Assembly (NCBI RefSeq): GCF_000470315.2
Contig: NZ_CBRF02000013.1
Span: 1 to 64,000 of the forward strand
DNA length: 64,000 nt
Source: Psychromonas sp. SP041
GTDB lineage: Bacteria > Pseudomonadota > Gammaproteobacteria > Enterobacterales > Psychromonadaceae
Reading direction: 5' to 3'
Of the stretch, positions 1 to 7,938 are shown one piece after another. Position 1 is the stretch's first letter; every line of letters begins with the position of its first letter. Below the pieces are notes generated by a model. It saw only the letters and a list, made by a program, of their open reading frames with translations, did no database searches and was not told the DNA's origin. Made by a program: the position numbers and the translations under genes.

Positions 1-2
1 AT

Positions 3-449
3 AAGAACCAAGAACAAACATCTGCACAGTAACAAGCACACGAGACTGCGAAATACCAGAAACAAGAACCAGCAAAGCAACAACAGCAAGCAACAGCACA
101 GCAACAACAACAAGCGCCAACACAACAACAACAACAAGCGCCTGCACAGCAACAACAACAAGCGCCTGCTCCGCAACAACAACAAGCGCCTGCTCAGAAA
201 CAACAACAAGCGCCTGCTCAGCAACAACAACAAGCGCCTGCTCAGCAACAACAACAAGCACCTGCTCAGCAACAACAACAAGCACCTGCTCAGCAACAAG
301 CACCTGCTCAGCAACAAGCGCCTGCACAGCAACAGCAACAAGCGCCTGCACAGCAACAGCAACGACCGCCTGCTCAGCAACAGCAACGACCGCCTGCTCA
401 GCAACAGCATGATGTTTCTATGGATTTTGATGACGATATCCCGTTCTGA
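3..449 (+). CDS. ssb: C-terminal part of single-stranded DNA-binding protein (partial)
   Basis: The reading frame ends in the residues MDFDDDIPF, the acidic tip by which bacterial SSB recruits replication and repair proteins. Before it lies a long low-complexity linker of glutamine runs alternating with APAQ or RPPAQ, encoded by 18-27 bp DNA repeats. The OB-fold domain would lie left of the window. An in-frame TAA at 30-32, where neighbouring repeats have CAA, interrupts the frame, so either the gene is broken, or the window edge holds a sequence error, or the sequence joins another frame upstream. The linker is unusually long and Gln-rich. A plasmid-borne SSB fits the ligase, HU and ParM-like genes further along. 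The tail motif makes the family call firm; gene integrity is uncertain. Confidence 0.75.
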
Positions 450-543
450 TCCAAAACTTAAGTTATTGATTTTAAAGGGATAAGTTAAATAACGGCTTGT
501 ATTTTATACAGGCCGTTTGTTTGTCTGGACTTTGGTTTACATA

Positions 544-572
544 TTGACACAAGGTTATATAATGGTTATAAT
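544..572 (+). promoter_or_regulatory. Sigma70-type promoter for the XRE regulator
   Basis: A perfect -35 TTGACA (544-549) and a perfect -10 TATAAT (567-572) are separated by 17 bp. The regulator begins about 50 bp downstream. Confidence 0.8.
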
Positions 573-624
573 TAGTCAAAGTTATTAACATTTGTTAATT
601 CAGATTAATGTTAGGAAAGTTATT

Positions 625-1113
625 ATGTTAGACAGTGCTCTTAAAAAGCAAAATGAAATAAAATTAAGTAAAGAATCAAATAAAGTACAAGTTGTTGCAG
701 CGCCTAAGAGATTTGTCTCTGATGAAGATATTGAAACATCGAGAAAAATCTATAATTTATGGAAGGAGTACAAAAAAGCACATAAAGATGTATGTCAAAA
801 AACATTTGCTAAAGAAAAATTTGGTTGGTCACAAGGTTTATTCTCACAATACTTAACAGGAAAGGTGCCTATTAGTCTAAAAACAGCATTAAAGTTTGCT
901 GAAGTTTTTGAATGCGATCCTGGTGATATACGAGATGAGTTCAAAAACACAAAAGCATATGATTTAAATGTGAAAATGGCTAAGCAACTAACTCAGGTGC
1001 TTTCATACCTTAAAAATAACTGCGGAGTTGATGTTGAAAATGATAGTTTATGTACTGAAATATTAGCTACGTTATCTACACCATCTATATTACTGGCTCT
1101 TTTAGATAATTAG
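625..1113 (+). CDS. XRE (Cro/CI-type) HTH transcriptional regulator
   Basis: A 162-residue protein with a central helix-turn-helix of the lambda-CI/P22-C2 type: FGWSQGLFSQYLTGKVPIS is the recognition-helix region, followed by LKTALKFAEVF. It has no S24 peptidase domain, so unlike CI or LexA it should not self-cleave in the SOS response. The C-terminal 60 residues are helical and could dimerise. The ATG at 625 is chosen because AGGAAA lies 8 nt upstream; a TTG at 592 would add 11 residues. It has a consensus promoter of its own and a hairpin after it, so it is monocistronic. A role as a control-region repressor of the element is inference. Confidence 0.75.
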   Translation: MLDSALKKQNEIKLSKESNKVQVVAAPKRFVSDEDIETSRKIYNLWKEYKKAHKDVCQKTFAKEKFGWSQGLFSQYLTGKVPISLKTALKFAEVFECDPGDIRDEFKNTKAYDLNVKMAKQLTQVLSYLKNNCGVDVENDSLCTEILATLSTPSILLALLDN

Positions 1114-1141
1114 CGGACTAAATTATTAATCTTATTAAATA

Positions 1142-1160
1142 TTGCCACTATAGGTGGCAA
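1142..1160 (+). terminator. Hairpin terminator after the XRE gene
   Basis: TTGCCAC and GTGGCAA form a 7-bp stem with a 5-nt loop, 28 bp after the stop. The 3' flank is A-rich rather than T-rich, so termination may be weak. Confidence 0.45.
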
Positions 1161-1231
1161 ATAAAGTAAAAAATGGTTTTAATTTCTTATTTTTGGTATA
1201 TTTTGTCAAAATTAAATTTAAGGCCTTTTAA

Positions 1232-2344
1232 ATGAAAAAACTAACACTAGTAGCACTTTCACTGGTTCCACTTTTTGCGTCAGCAAGCCCAGTTCTAAAT
1301 TCATGCGACTACTTGGGAGACTCTGGAAGAGAGTTTACTTTTCTGCAATCTGATCCCTCTTTATCTTTCAAAAATAGAATGACTGAAAACACTTACCCAT
1401 TCATTGTCAGTGACAAATTCCATGGTAATAAATTAAATGTTGCAAAGTATGAATACCGCCACGCAAAACTTAACGATAAATCCTTTTTTAGACGAACAGA
1501 GCTATCTTCTAATGGAGTTGAAGAGCCAGTAAGATATTATAATGCTCTTGTAGATAATTGCGATACAGTTTGGTTCAAGGTTAATGAGAGTAGTGGCCCA
1601 GCAGAAAAATATATGGACTCGGAAAATGACAATGTAACCGGGAGAGTTCCTTGGGATAGGTTAGAGGATGAACTTTCGATCAGGTTTACCGACACTTTCT
1701 TCAAAATTAAAAAGCACATTGGTAAATTCATTACTGCAATGCCGGCTTCAAGTGGTGAAAAGTTAAGAGGTAAATCGCTAGATATACAGCAATGGGTTGA
1801 TATTGATGACTTTGAAAAGTTGAAAGTCCTGAATGTTCTAGCGAGTGACTTCGTCTATGAGGGTCGTAGGTTAGGTAGTACACAAATTAAAGTTAGTAAC
1901 GAAAGTGGAAGTGAATTTTACGTTCCTTGGAATATAGAAAAACTTTATTTGGGAAATCCATTTAATAAAAAAGAAATCAGGTCTAAATTTTATGGCGATA
2001 TTAAACGAGGCAATATTCGTTTCGGTATGAATTATGATGAAGTTACAATGACCTGGGGCGAACCAGACTTTATTAAAGATCTTCCTTTATACAAAAGAAG
2101 TGACCATCGAATGTTTGTTAAAGATGTTAGCTATCCATACGGTGATGTATTTACTCGCTATACGGTAGCTGAGCCTATCGAAGGAACTATTAAAGGAAAG
2201 TTTGTAGAAGCTCATTATCTCAATCGCCTAAGAGCTGGTGAAAGCCTTAAGTTTGATACTAACGGTGTTCTTCTTGAAGACAATCAAGTAAATAATCTCC
2301 ACAAAAATGAAGTCAACACGCCTTTAGCTCTTCCACTTAAATAA
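1232..2344 (+). CDS. Secreted or periplasmic protein of unknown function
   Basis: A 370-residue protein starting with a classical Sec signal peptide (MKKLTLVALSLVPLFASA, cleavage expected after ASA). The mature part is mixed alpha/beta with no transmembrane segment and only two cysteines (SCDY and DNCDT), which could form a disulfide. Near residues 265-280 there is a stretch resembling the small SmpA/BamE-like motif (RGNIRFGMNYDEVTMTWGEP: charge, G-M-x-x-x-E-V, then W-G-x-P), which recurs in bacterial envelope proteins. I do not recognise the full-length family. It is flanked by hairpins on both sides and appears monocistronic. Confidence 0.6.
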   Translation: MKKLTLVALSLVPLFASASPVLNSCDYLGDSGREFTFLQSDPSLSFKNRMTENTYPFIVSDKFHGNKLNVAKYEYRHAKLNDKSFFRRTELSSNGVEEPVRYYNALVDNCDTVWFKVNESSGPAEKYMDSENDNVTGRVPWDRLEDELSIRFTDTFFKIKKHIGKFITAMPASSGEKLRGKSLDIQQWVDIDDFEKLKVLNVLASDFVYEGRRLGSTQIKVSNESGSEFYVPWNIEKLYLGNPFNKKEIRSKFYGDIKRGNIRFGMNYDEVTMTWGEPDFIKDLPLYKRSDHRMFVKDVSYPYGDVFTRYTVAEPIEGTIKGKFVEAHYLNRLRAGESLKFDTNGVLLEDNQVNNLHKNEVNTPLALPLK

Positions 2345-2367
2345 ATTTAATTTATTTATCTAATACT

Positions 2368-2391
2368 AAAGCCTGAAGTTATTCAGGCTTT
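2368..2391 (+). terminator. Intrinsic terminator after the secreted protein gene
   Basis: AAAGCCTGAA and TTCAGGCTTT form a 10-bp stem with a 4-nt loop, followed by ATTACTTTTT. Confidence 0.8.
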
Positions 2392-2412
2392 ATTACTTTT
2401 TAATAATAAATA

Positions 2413-2441
2413 TTGACTGAAAATACAAATATTGATATATT
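2413..2441 (+). promoter_or_regulatory. Promoter of the sigma factor gene
   Basis: TTGACT (2413-2418), 17-bp spacer, TATATT (2436-2441), 50 bp before the sigma factor start. Confidence 0.7.
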
Positions 2442-2491
2442 ATTTGCATTGCAGAAAGCAGCCAAATTAAACTTATTATTGGAAGGTTATC

Positions 2492-3340
2492 ATGAACAAA
2501 GTCGCGTCAATTTCATCTCTTACTCACTATATTAATAGCGTAAAAGATATTCCTTTATTAACACATAATGAAGTAATTGAACTAAGTAAAGACTATTTAC
2601 ATAATGAATCATTATTGTCCAAAAATAAGCTAATTAAACATAACTTGCGATTAGTTATTAGTCTCGCAAAAAAATATGAAACAAATGATAGCGCCATGAT
2701 CATGGATTTAATTCAAGAGGGCAATGAAGGCTTGATGACAGCCGTAGAGAAGTATGACTATGAAATGGGTTATAAGCTATCAACCTACGCCTCAAATTGG
2801 ATAAGATACCGCATAGAGCTTCATTTAAATAAAAATAGAAAGATTGTTAGTGTTCCTGTTCATACTATGAAGTTACTAAACAAAGTTGCAAAAGAAGTAA
2901 GCTTAATGAGGGGGACGGATGCGCTTATTACGCCAGAGTCTGTTGCAAAGAAAGTTGGCATGGCTGATGAAGTTTCAAAAATCAGTGCGGTCATGGATCT
3001 AATGCAGTGGGAACACTCATTAAACCATAAGCCTAATGATGATGAAGATGGTGATGAAATGATAAATCTAATCAAAGGCGAATCTTCAATGGAGAGTGAT
3101 GTAGAAGACAGAGAAGCATCAAACTGGATAAGCGTAGCACTTGAAGAGCTTTCGCCTAAACATAAAGAGATTATCTGCATGCTATATGGATTACACGGGT
3201 ATCCAGAGCAGAATAGATCTCAGATAGCGACTGTATTCGGATTAAGTAGAGAGCGAATCAGACAGATTGCTAATGTAGCTACCGACAAACTACAAAAGTT
3301 TGCATCAAGAAAAGGCATCGAGTTCTCTCAGTTAATATAG
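2492..3340 (+). CDS. Sigma-70-family RNA polymerase sigma factor (RpoH/RpoS-like)
   Basis: A 282-residue group 2/3 sigma factor. Region 2 spans about residues 45-115: KHNLRLVISLAKKY, then DLIQEGNEGLMTAVEKYDYEMGYKLSTYASNWIRYRI, matching core-binding 2.1/2.2 and -10-recognition 2.3/2.4. Region 3 is around residues 130-165. Region 4 is at 215-270, with ELSPKHKEIICMLYGL and the -35-binding helix-turn-helix SQIATVFGLSRERIRQI. Size and the lack of region 1.1 fit RpoH-like factors. GGAAGG lies just upstream of the ATG. It may direct polymerase to the element's own promoters, but those look sigma70-like, so target specificity is unknown. No anti-sigma gene is adjacent. Confidence 0.88.
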   Translation: MNKVASISSLTHYINSVKDIPLLTHNEVIELSKDYLHNESLLSKNKLIKHNLRLVISLAKKYETNDSAMIMDLIQEGNEGLMTAVEKYDYEMGYKLSTYASNWIRYRIELHLNKNRKIVSVPVHTMKLLNKVAKEVSLMRGTDALITPESVAKKVGMADEVSKISAVMDLMQWEHSLNHKPNDDEDGDEMINLIKGESSMESDVEDREASNWISVALEELSPKHKEIICMLYGLHGYPEQNRSQIATVFGLSRERIRQIANVATDKLQKFASRKGIEFSQLI

Positions 3341-3360
3341 AAGAAACACACGACACCAGT

Positions 3361-3389
3361 TTGACCATTTGACTATTTTTAATTATAAT
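3361..3389 (+). promoter_or_regulatory. Promoter of the 3418 membrane-protein gene
   Basis: TTGACC (3361-3366), 17 bp, TATAAT (3384-3389), 29 bp before the ATG. Confidence 0.7.
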
Positions 3390-3417
3390 TATTATTAATT
3401 ATATAAAGGTCGAACTA

Positions 3418-4020
3418 ATGAAAAAACTAAAACCAGTGAATAACCCCGCAAAAATTGATTTTTGGGCTAAGTGGGTTGGTATAGCACTAACAGTTAGCGT
3501 TGTGTGTTCTTATACCGCCTACAAAGCTCATAGTGTACAAAAAGACCACGATGACAATCTATCTAAGTCAGCACATATAGACGCCGTAGCACTTAGACAG
3601 TACGCACGAGCTATACAAATGTATGAACACGCTGCTAATTTAAGTGGAGGCGCTTCATTATCAACATTTGGCACCATCGACCGAATTGAAACTGAGCTTA
3701 AGAATCATAAGCTCATTGCAATTACAGCAAAACCTCTTCTTGGTTCTCGAATTGAAGTTTATAAAAACATAAAATTTGTTGGATTTGAAGCTGACTCGAA
3801 CCAAAGTTGCGAGATTTTTAATCATTACTATCAACAAAGTAAAGAAAAAAAGATTGCCCATGATATTGATAAAGCCTACGAGATTATCGACAATAAATCA
3901 GATCCCTTTTGCGTCATAAACAGTGTAGATCTCAGTGCTAATTCAGATATCGAAAAGCCAATAGTAATCATCTCTATTAGAGACCAGGTTCTTAATAACT
4001 CAATGAATATTTATAACTAA
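3418..4020 (+). CDS. Membrane-anchored protein of unknown function
   Basis: A 200-residue protein with one N-terminal transmembrane helix (about residues 20-40, WAKWVGIALTVSVVCSYTAY) and a cytoplasmic tail carrying Lys residues. The rest is predicted to face the periplasm and contains two cysteines (SCEIF and PFCVI). A near-consensus promoter and AAAGG upstream of the ATG support expression. I do not recognise the family. An inverted repeat between this gene and the next may terminate transcription or control gene 4099. Confidence 0.55.
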   Translation: MKKLKPVNNPAKIDFWAKWVGIALTVSVVCSYTAYKAHSVQKDHDDNLSKSAHIDAVALRQYARAIQMYEHAANLSGGASLSTFGTIDRIETELKNHKLIAITAKPLLGSRIEVYKNIKFVGFEADSNQSCEIFNHYYQQSKEKKIAHDIDKAYEIIDNKSDPFCVINSVDLSANSDIEKPIVIISIRDQVLNNSMNIYN

Positions 4021-4040
4021 ATATTCCCGAAACAAGGAAA

Positions 4041-4089
4041 GGGCTAAAGGTTATTTGTGTTATTTAAAGTAAAATTTAAGCTTTAGCCC
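4041..4089 (+). repeat. Inverted repeat before gene 4099
   Basis: GGGCTAAAG (4041-4049) and CTTTAGCCC (4081-4089) pair perfectly around a 31-nt AT-rich loop, ending 10 nt before the next ATG. It could terminate the upstream gene or mask the start of gene 4099, which has no obvious ribosome binding site. Confidence 0.5.
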
Positions 4090-4098
4090 ATTAAATAT

Positions 4099-4323
4099 AT
4101 GATCAAAAAAGAAGACGTAGTAGATTATTTTTTCATGTTAATGGGTTCCATTTCTACAGTTAATTTCTCTATAGGTAGAACATCATTATTGCTGGCAGCA
4201 ATAAAAGAAATGGAGCCTGAATTTTCAGAAAACTCGTTTGAAGAATTGCTTAACGAGTTCGATGATGGGACTAAACATGGAATTGCTAAATTTAGAGAAA
4301 AATTCCTAGTTAATAATAAATGA
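4099..4323 (+). CDS. Small protein of unknown function (74 aa)
   Basis: A short acidic helical protein (MIKKEDVVDYFFMLMGS...). No motif is recognised. It lies between two inverted repeats, and the downstream hairpin includes its stop codon. The start lacks a clear Shine-Dalgarno sequence, and the upstream repeat may hold the start region in a stem, so expression may be regulated or weak. Codon composition is like that of its neighbours, which favours a real gene. Confidence 0.45.
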   Translation: MIKKEDVVDYFFMLMGSISTVNFSIGRTSLLLAAIKEMEPEFSENSFEELLNEFDDGTKHGIAKFREKFLVNNK

Positions 4324-4345
4324 TAGGCCCTTGGGTCTATCATTT
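4318..4345 (+). terminator. Strong hairpin overlapping the stop codon of gene 4099
   Basis: AAATGATAG-GCCC and GGGT-CTATCATTT form a near-perfect 13-bp stem with a 2-nt loop. The TGA stop is inside the 5' arm. Confidence 0.6.
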
Positions 4346-4398
4346 ATGCAAAAGACTTAATCTTAGATTTAAATAAAAATAATAATAAAGGATTTGTT

Positions 4399-4947
4399 TT
4401 GACTGAACATGCCAATAAAAAAATTAACTTAAAAGACATTAAAAACAAAGGCTTTTCTGTATTAGAGATCCCTGAAATTAACAAGTTTGATTCTAGCAGT
4501 CTGAAAAAAACAATGTCTGCAGGCTCTGGTAGCGGGGAGGAAAAAGCAGTTGATGGGAAAATAGTTTTAGCAACAACATTTCCTTTTGGGACATTGAAAA
4601 TTGCCTACTATAGAATTCGAGATATTATTAATAATTCTCCTCTAGGTAAGCTAAATTATTTTGAAAACTATGAAGCTTGGATTCAAATTATTACTATTTC
4701 TAATAATGAAAAGTTTACTCTTAGTAAAAGCTCATCAGATTCAGACGTCGAAGTTTTATTTATTATTAATAGCGACAAACAGCCTTATTGGCTTAGCTCT
4801 AAATGTAATAAAACTGTCAAAGGAAGTATGCCACTCTTACCAGGAACGGCAGTTGTATTTAAGGAATCAAATAATGACTTCACCTACGACCTTACAAAGG
4901 GTAAAGGCAAATCTCTAGCTTTTAGACTGATCCTTAAAAAAATGTAA
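4399..4947 (+). CDS. Hypothetical protein with TTG start (182 aa)
   Basis: The first codon is TTG at 4399, with AAAGGA 7 nt upstream; no ATG is suitably placed. There is no signal peptide or transmembrane segment. A Gly/Ser-rich stretch (AGSGSGEEKAVDGK, about residues 40-55) links a basic N-terminal region to a likely beta-rich domain with aromatic residues (ENYEAWIQIITI, QPYWLSSK). The C-terminal pattern (LLPGTAVVFKE...LAFRLIL) resembles a beta-sandwich. Function unknown. Confidence 0.5.
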   Translation: MTEHANKKINLKDIKNKGFSVLEIPEINKFDSSSLKKTMSAGSGSGEEKAVDGKIVLATTFPFGTLKIAYYRIRDIINNSPLGKLNYFENYEAWIQIITISNNEKFTLSKSSSDSDVEVLFIINSDKQPYWLSSKCNKTVKGSMPLLPGTAVVFKESNNDFTYDLTKGKGKSLAFRLILKKM

Positions 4948-4957
4948 TAAGTTAAAA

Positions 4958-4998
4958 CCAATCCTCAGATAATGTCTATTGTTTAAGGGTTGGACTTT
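4958..4998 (+). terminator. Possible terminator hairpin after gene 4399
   Basis: CCAATCC (4958-4964) pairs with GGGTTGG (4987-4993) with one wobble and a 22-nt loop, followed by ACTTTCT. Weak. Confidence 0.3.
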
Positions 4999-5067
4999 CT
5001 ATTTGTGTCATACATAGCGAAACCAATTTTGTTAAATATGTTATATTAAATAGAAAAGGATATTGTT

Positions 5068-6606
5068 ATGAATAATATTACAAAATCGTTCCTTTCTCGA
5101 TTCGGAAATATTGAGTCATGGAATACTGATAGGCTTTATCCGTCCGACGGTATCGAAGGATACCATGGCGTAGATTCTGTCTCTTTTTTAAGAGATCTAA
5201 TCAATGATTTTGATGACAAAACTCCAGACGACATTAAAGAAGAAATTACCTACCTCAATAGAAACCGAATCGACTACGACGAAAGCACCCCAGAAGCGTT
5301 ACATGAACAACTAAGTTTTAGGACGTATACCATCCCTTTGGTTAGAATTGAAAAGGGCTATGCAGCCGGGCTTATTGATGCTGTAAGTAACTCATATGCG
5401 AAAACGGACAAGGGCTGGGTTGATACACATTTAAATGTGGTCGCGGATAAGAATAGTTCATTCGAAGAAATCCTTAATCTCGTTCGTGAGAAAGCAGAGA
5501 TAGTCGATTCATTTTCAGTCAAAGACTTAGTTGAAGCCGAAGAAAAAGAACAACTGATTGTTAATAAGAACATAATCGCTAGTAAAAATGAGCAGGGTAT
5601 GTGGATTAACCAGTACGGTAAGTTATTTAAAGCCGGTGAAGTGTCAAGAATTATTGCTCATTCTGATGAACCAGCATTCACGCTAATGGGATATGATGAG
5701 GATAAATACTATCACGGCCATGCGTCTAATAAGTTAGAGCCTGAAGCGGAACATCATTCTAGAGGCTTATCTGTCCAAGGGAGAGCCGCATACGCAACCG
5801 GTTCGATTAATGAGGCTATTACGTATGCAAATCCCTATGGCTTTGAAACAAGCGGCAAGCTGCTTAGTCTTCAAGATTCAGGTGAGATACAAAATAGAAA
5901 AGATTTTGTGTTTAGCCATATTTATGAATTAGGTCCAGGTCTTTCCACTCTCTTTCATGCAGATGCCACACCTGTTACTAGCAGCTTATTAGCCAAACCT
6001 AGTTTATCTTCACTTCTTTTGATGACGAGATTAACGGGAGGGAATGAAATATACGTAGCAAAACAATGGGTAGACCTTATTAATACAAAAACTTCTTTTG
6101 ATTCATATGCATTAATGAATAATTTAAACTCTTATTTTATGCAGCACGACAATGAATTTGAAGCTCTTAGGAAAATGACCAGTAGCTTAGGCTTCGATGG
6201 ATTAAAAGTGGTGTTTCCGACCGAAAAAGAACTAAGTGATATTGAATCTAAAATTGAGAAATTTAAGGCTGAATTTGAAATTGAGTCTTATAGTGATTCT
6301 CAGGTTTTAAAAAACTCATTGAAAGCGCTTGATAAGGGAATGACGTCTTTAAAATCGGCGATACCGGCTAGAGCAAAGCACAGCCATTTAATTCTATTTG
6401 AAGACAAAAATCTTGTTAAAGAGCACTTGAAGTTGCTGCCTTTTAATGAAGGGGGATTCTTAAATCAGGACCCGCTATACAGTCAAAAAGTCGAGATGAA
6501 AAAAGAAGATTTACTTGCATTAAAGAGCCCTGAAGTCAGTGATGCCAAGCTGTACTTTGTTAAAAGAAATGAAAAGGAAAACAACGTCTCTTTTTCGCTT
6601 GCTTAA
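5068..6606 (+). CDS. Large protein with a probable ADP-ribosyltransferase-like domain
   Basis: A 512-residue protein. Residues 1-200 are not recognised. From about residue 213 the pattern YYHGHASNKLEPEA, then GRAAYATGSINEAITYA about 30 residues later, resembles the H...Y(F)T...A..YA signature of ART-PolyVal/PARP-like toxins (His at about 216). The C-terminal strand SHLILFEDKNL (about residue 455) resembles the closing beta-strand and acidic residue of such domains. A coiled-coil insertion (about 400-440) lies in between. AAAAGGA precedes the ATG. There is no secretion signal, so it should act in the cytoplasm or be delivered with DNA. Related domains occur at 28055, 48373 and 51924. The ART call rests on motif reading only. 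Confidence 0.5.
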   Translation: MNNITKSFLSRFGNIESWNTDRLYPSDGIEGYHGVDSVSFLRDLINDFDDKTPDDIKEEITYLNRNRIDYDESTPEALHEQLSFRTYTIPLVRIEKGYAAGLIDAVSNSYAKTDKGWVDTHLNVVADKNSSFEEILNLVREKAEIVDSFSVKDLVEAEEKEQLIVNKNIIASKNEQGMWINQYGKLFKAGEVSRIIAHSDEPAFTLMGYDEDKYYHGHASNKLEPEAEHHSRGLSVQGRAAYATGSINEAITYANPYGFETSGKLLSLQDSGEIQNRKDFVFSHIYELGPGLSTLFHADATPVTSSLLAKPSLSSLLLMTRLTGGNEIYVAKQWVDLINTKTSFDSYALMNNLNSYFMQHDNEFEALRKMTSSLGFDGLKVVFPTEKELSDIESKIEKFKAEFEIESYSDSQVLKNSLKALDKGMTSLKSAIPARAKHSHLILFEDKNLVKEHLKLLPFNEGGFLNQDPLYSQKVEMKKEDLLALKSPEVSDAKLYFVKRNEKENNVSFSLA

Positions 6607-6609
6607 GTA

Positions 6610-6637
6610 ATGACCCTAAGCTGTAAATTGGTATAAT
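6610..6637 (+). promoter_or_regulatory. Likely promoter of gene 6756 with long leader
   Basis: ATGACC (6610-6615), 16 bp, TATAAT (6632-6637). The start codon is about 110 nt downstream of the expected transcription start. Confidence 0.5.
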
Positions 6638-6650
6638 ATTTGACGATATT

Positions 6651-6676
6651 AAGGGGATCGTTTATATTTACCCCTT
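6651..6676 (+). repeat. Leader hairpin 1 of gene 6756
   Basis: AAGGGG and CCCCTT pair around a 14-nt loop inside the untranslated leader. Confidence 0.45.
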
Positions 6677-6705
6677 ACTGCAGATCACATTAAAAAACTC
6701 TAAAA

Positions 6706-6747
6706 TAAGGCGGACTAAATTAGTGTAGCTTACTGATTGCCGCCTTA
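6706..6747 (+). repeat. Leader hairpin 2 of gene 6756
   Basis: TAAGGCGG and CCGCCTTA form a perfect 8-bp stem ending 8 nt before the ATG and just upstream of AGGA, so it could affect ribosome access. Confidence 0.5.
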
Positions 6748-6755
6748 AGACAGGA

Positions 6756-7694
6756 ATGAGACTAATCTCTATGATAATAACTACGAAAAATATTAACGCT
6801 CCTCTAGTTTTCGTTCTGGCCTTGACTGTGGGGCATCCAACTTATGCAGAAACATTTACAATAAGAGCACCAATGTCAGATTCGATTTCTGTCTGGGAGG
6901 ACATATCAACAGTCGAAGGTGACTGGACTGATGTTGACGGGCAAAGGACTTGTACATCTTGGAGTCCTACTACTTCTTCGGTTCTTTTAGATGAAAGCTT
7001 TATTCAGAGCCGCGATTGTGAGCAGCTTCAAGAGCAGGAAGTTACAGCGGAGCAAGAAGACAGTGTTTCTGGAGAGACTAGGACGACAACATATACTAAT
7101 GAGAGATATGTTACCGAAACAGAAGTTCAGGACGCTATTGGCACCATGAGCTCTTGGATATTCACAGACTCAGAATTTACAGACTGGGAATATACCGGGG
7201 AGACTGAGTATAGTAACTGGTCACCAGTTTCGGCAGATCAAACAACTGACTATGACCAGGAGGGTACTTACTATATCTACAAGGAACAATATGAACAGCA
7301 GATGCAGATTTACAACTCAACGGGTGAAATAAGAGAGTACGGTAGTCCAATATTGATTAGTAGTTATGATGAAGAAGATGCTGAGCGCTCTGTTACTGTA
7401 ACAGAAGGAGAGTGGGTATATGACGGAACATACTACGACTGTGGTAGCTGGTCAGATGAAGACGAGGACTTTGAAACTGATGAAACGTATTATCTTCATG
7501 AGAAAACTTGCTTATGGAGTAATACACGGGATTGGACTCATACTTCAGAAGATGAAGTTATCTATACCTATACCGAAGAAAGAACGCCTAGTGGAACTGT
7601 TTATCAGTACGTCCAGACATATTCATGTACCTCTACAGCTTCCACTGAATGGGGTCTTCAGGACATATGGGATTCATGTGTTGAAAGAGAATAA
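6756..7694 (+). CDS. Secreted acidic Trp/Tyr/Thr-rich protein
   Basis: A 312-residue protein with a signal peptide (hydrophobic stretch APLVFVLALTVG, cleavage expected near TYA-ET). The mature part is dominated by E, D, T, S, Y and W. The region EGDWTDVDGQRTCTSWSP...ESFIQSRDCEQLQEQE matches a repeat known from large secreted and phage-associated gammaproteobacterial proteins (W..dg..C..WsP....sF.Qsr.C.q.Q). Related W-Y-C units recur at residues 130-170 and 225-310, so it is probably a repeat protein with paired cysteines. The start is uncertain: AGGA abuts ATG 6756, and ATG 6771 is too far from it. A terminator follows directly. Confidence 0.65.
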   Translation: MRLISMIITTKNINAPLVFVLALTVGHPTYAETFTIRAPMSDSISVWEDISTVEGDWTDVDGQRTCTSWSPTTSSVLLDESFIQSRDCEQLQEQEVTAEQEDSVSGETRTTTYTNERYVTETEVQDAIGTMSSWIFTDSEFTDWEYTGETEYSNWSPVSADQTTDYDQEGTYYIYKEQYEQQMQIYNSTGEIREYGSPILISSYDEEDAERSVTVTEGEWVYDGTYYDCGSWSDEDEDFETDETYYLHEKTCLWSNTRDWTHTSEDEVIYTYTEERTPSGTVYQYVQTYSCTSTASTEWGLQDIWDSCVERE

Positions 7695-7722
7695 ATAAAG
7701 TTCTTTTTATTGCCTATACCGA

Positions 7723-7753
7723 GCCACTTAGCGATTTGTTAAGTGGCTTTTTT
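7723..7753 (+). terminator. Intrinsic terminator
   Basis: GCCACTTA and TAAGTGGC form an 8-bp stem followed by TTTTTT. Confidence 0.9.
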
Positions 7754-7875
7754 AATGCGGGCTTAACCACTATTTCACTCATTTTGTTTTAGCATAAACT
7801 TTATTTTCAATCCCGTCGCTGTTAAGAATGAGTAATAGGGATTATTGCTATGCTGCATTTGCAAATATGAATATA

Positions 7876-7903
7876 TTGACTTTAAAGCTAAAATCATTAT
7901 ACT
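7876..7903 (+). promoter_or_regulatory. Promoter of the ParM-like gene
   Basis: TTGACT (7876-7881), 16 bp, TATACT (7898-7903). AGGAAAG and the ATG at 7939 follow. Confidence 0.7.
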
Positions 7904-7938
7904 AAATATTATATTAATTGGGGACTAGGAAAGAAGTT

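Noticed and set aside
120-420. CRISPR-like repeat array in the first 400 bp
   Set aside because: The repeats keep one reading frame and encode the Gln/Ala-Pro linker ending in an SSB tail.
7754-7938. parC-like centromere upstream of the ParM-like gene
   Set aside because: Only short scattered inverted repeats (AATCCC/GGGATT, ACTCATT/AATGAGT); no iterated direct repeats.
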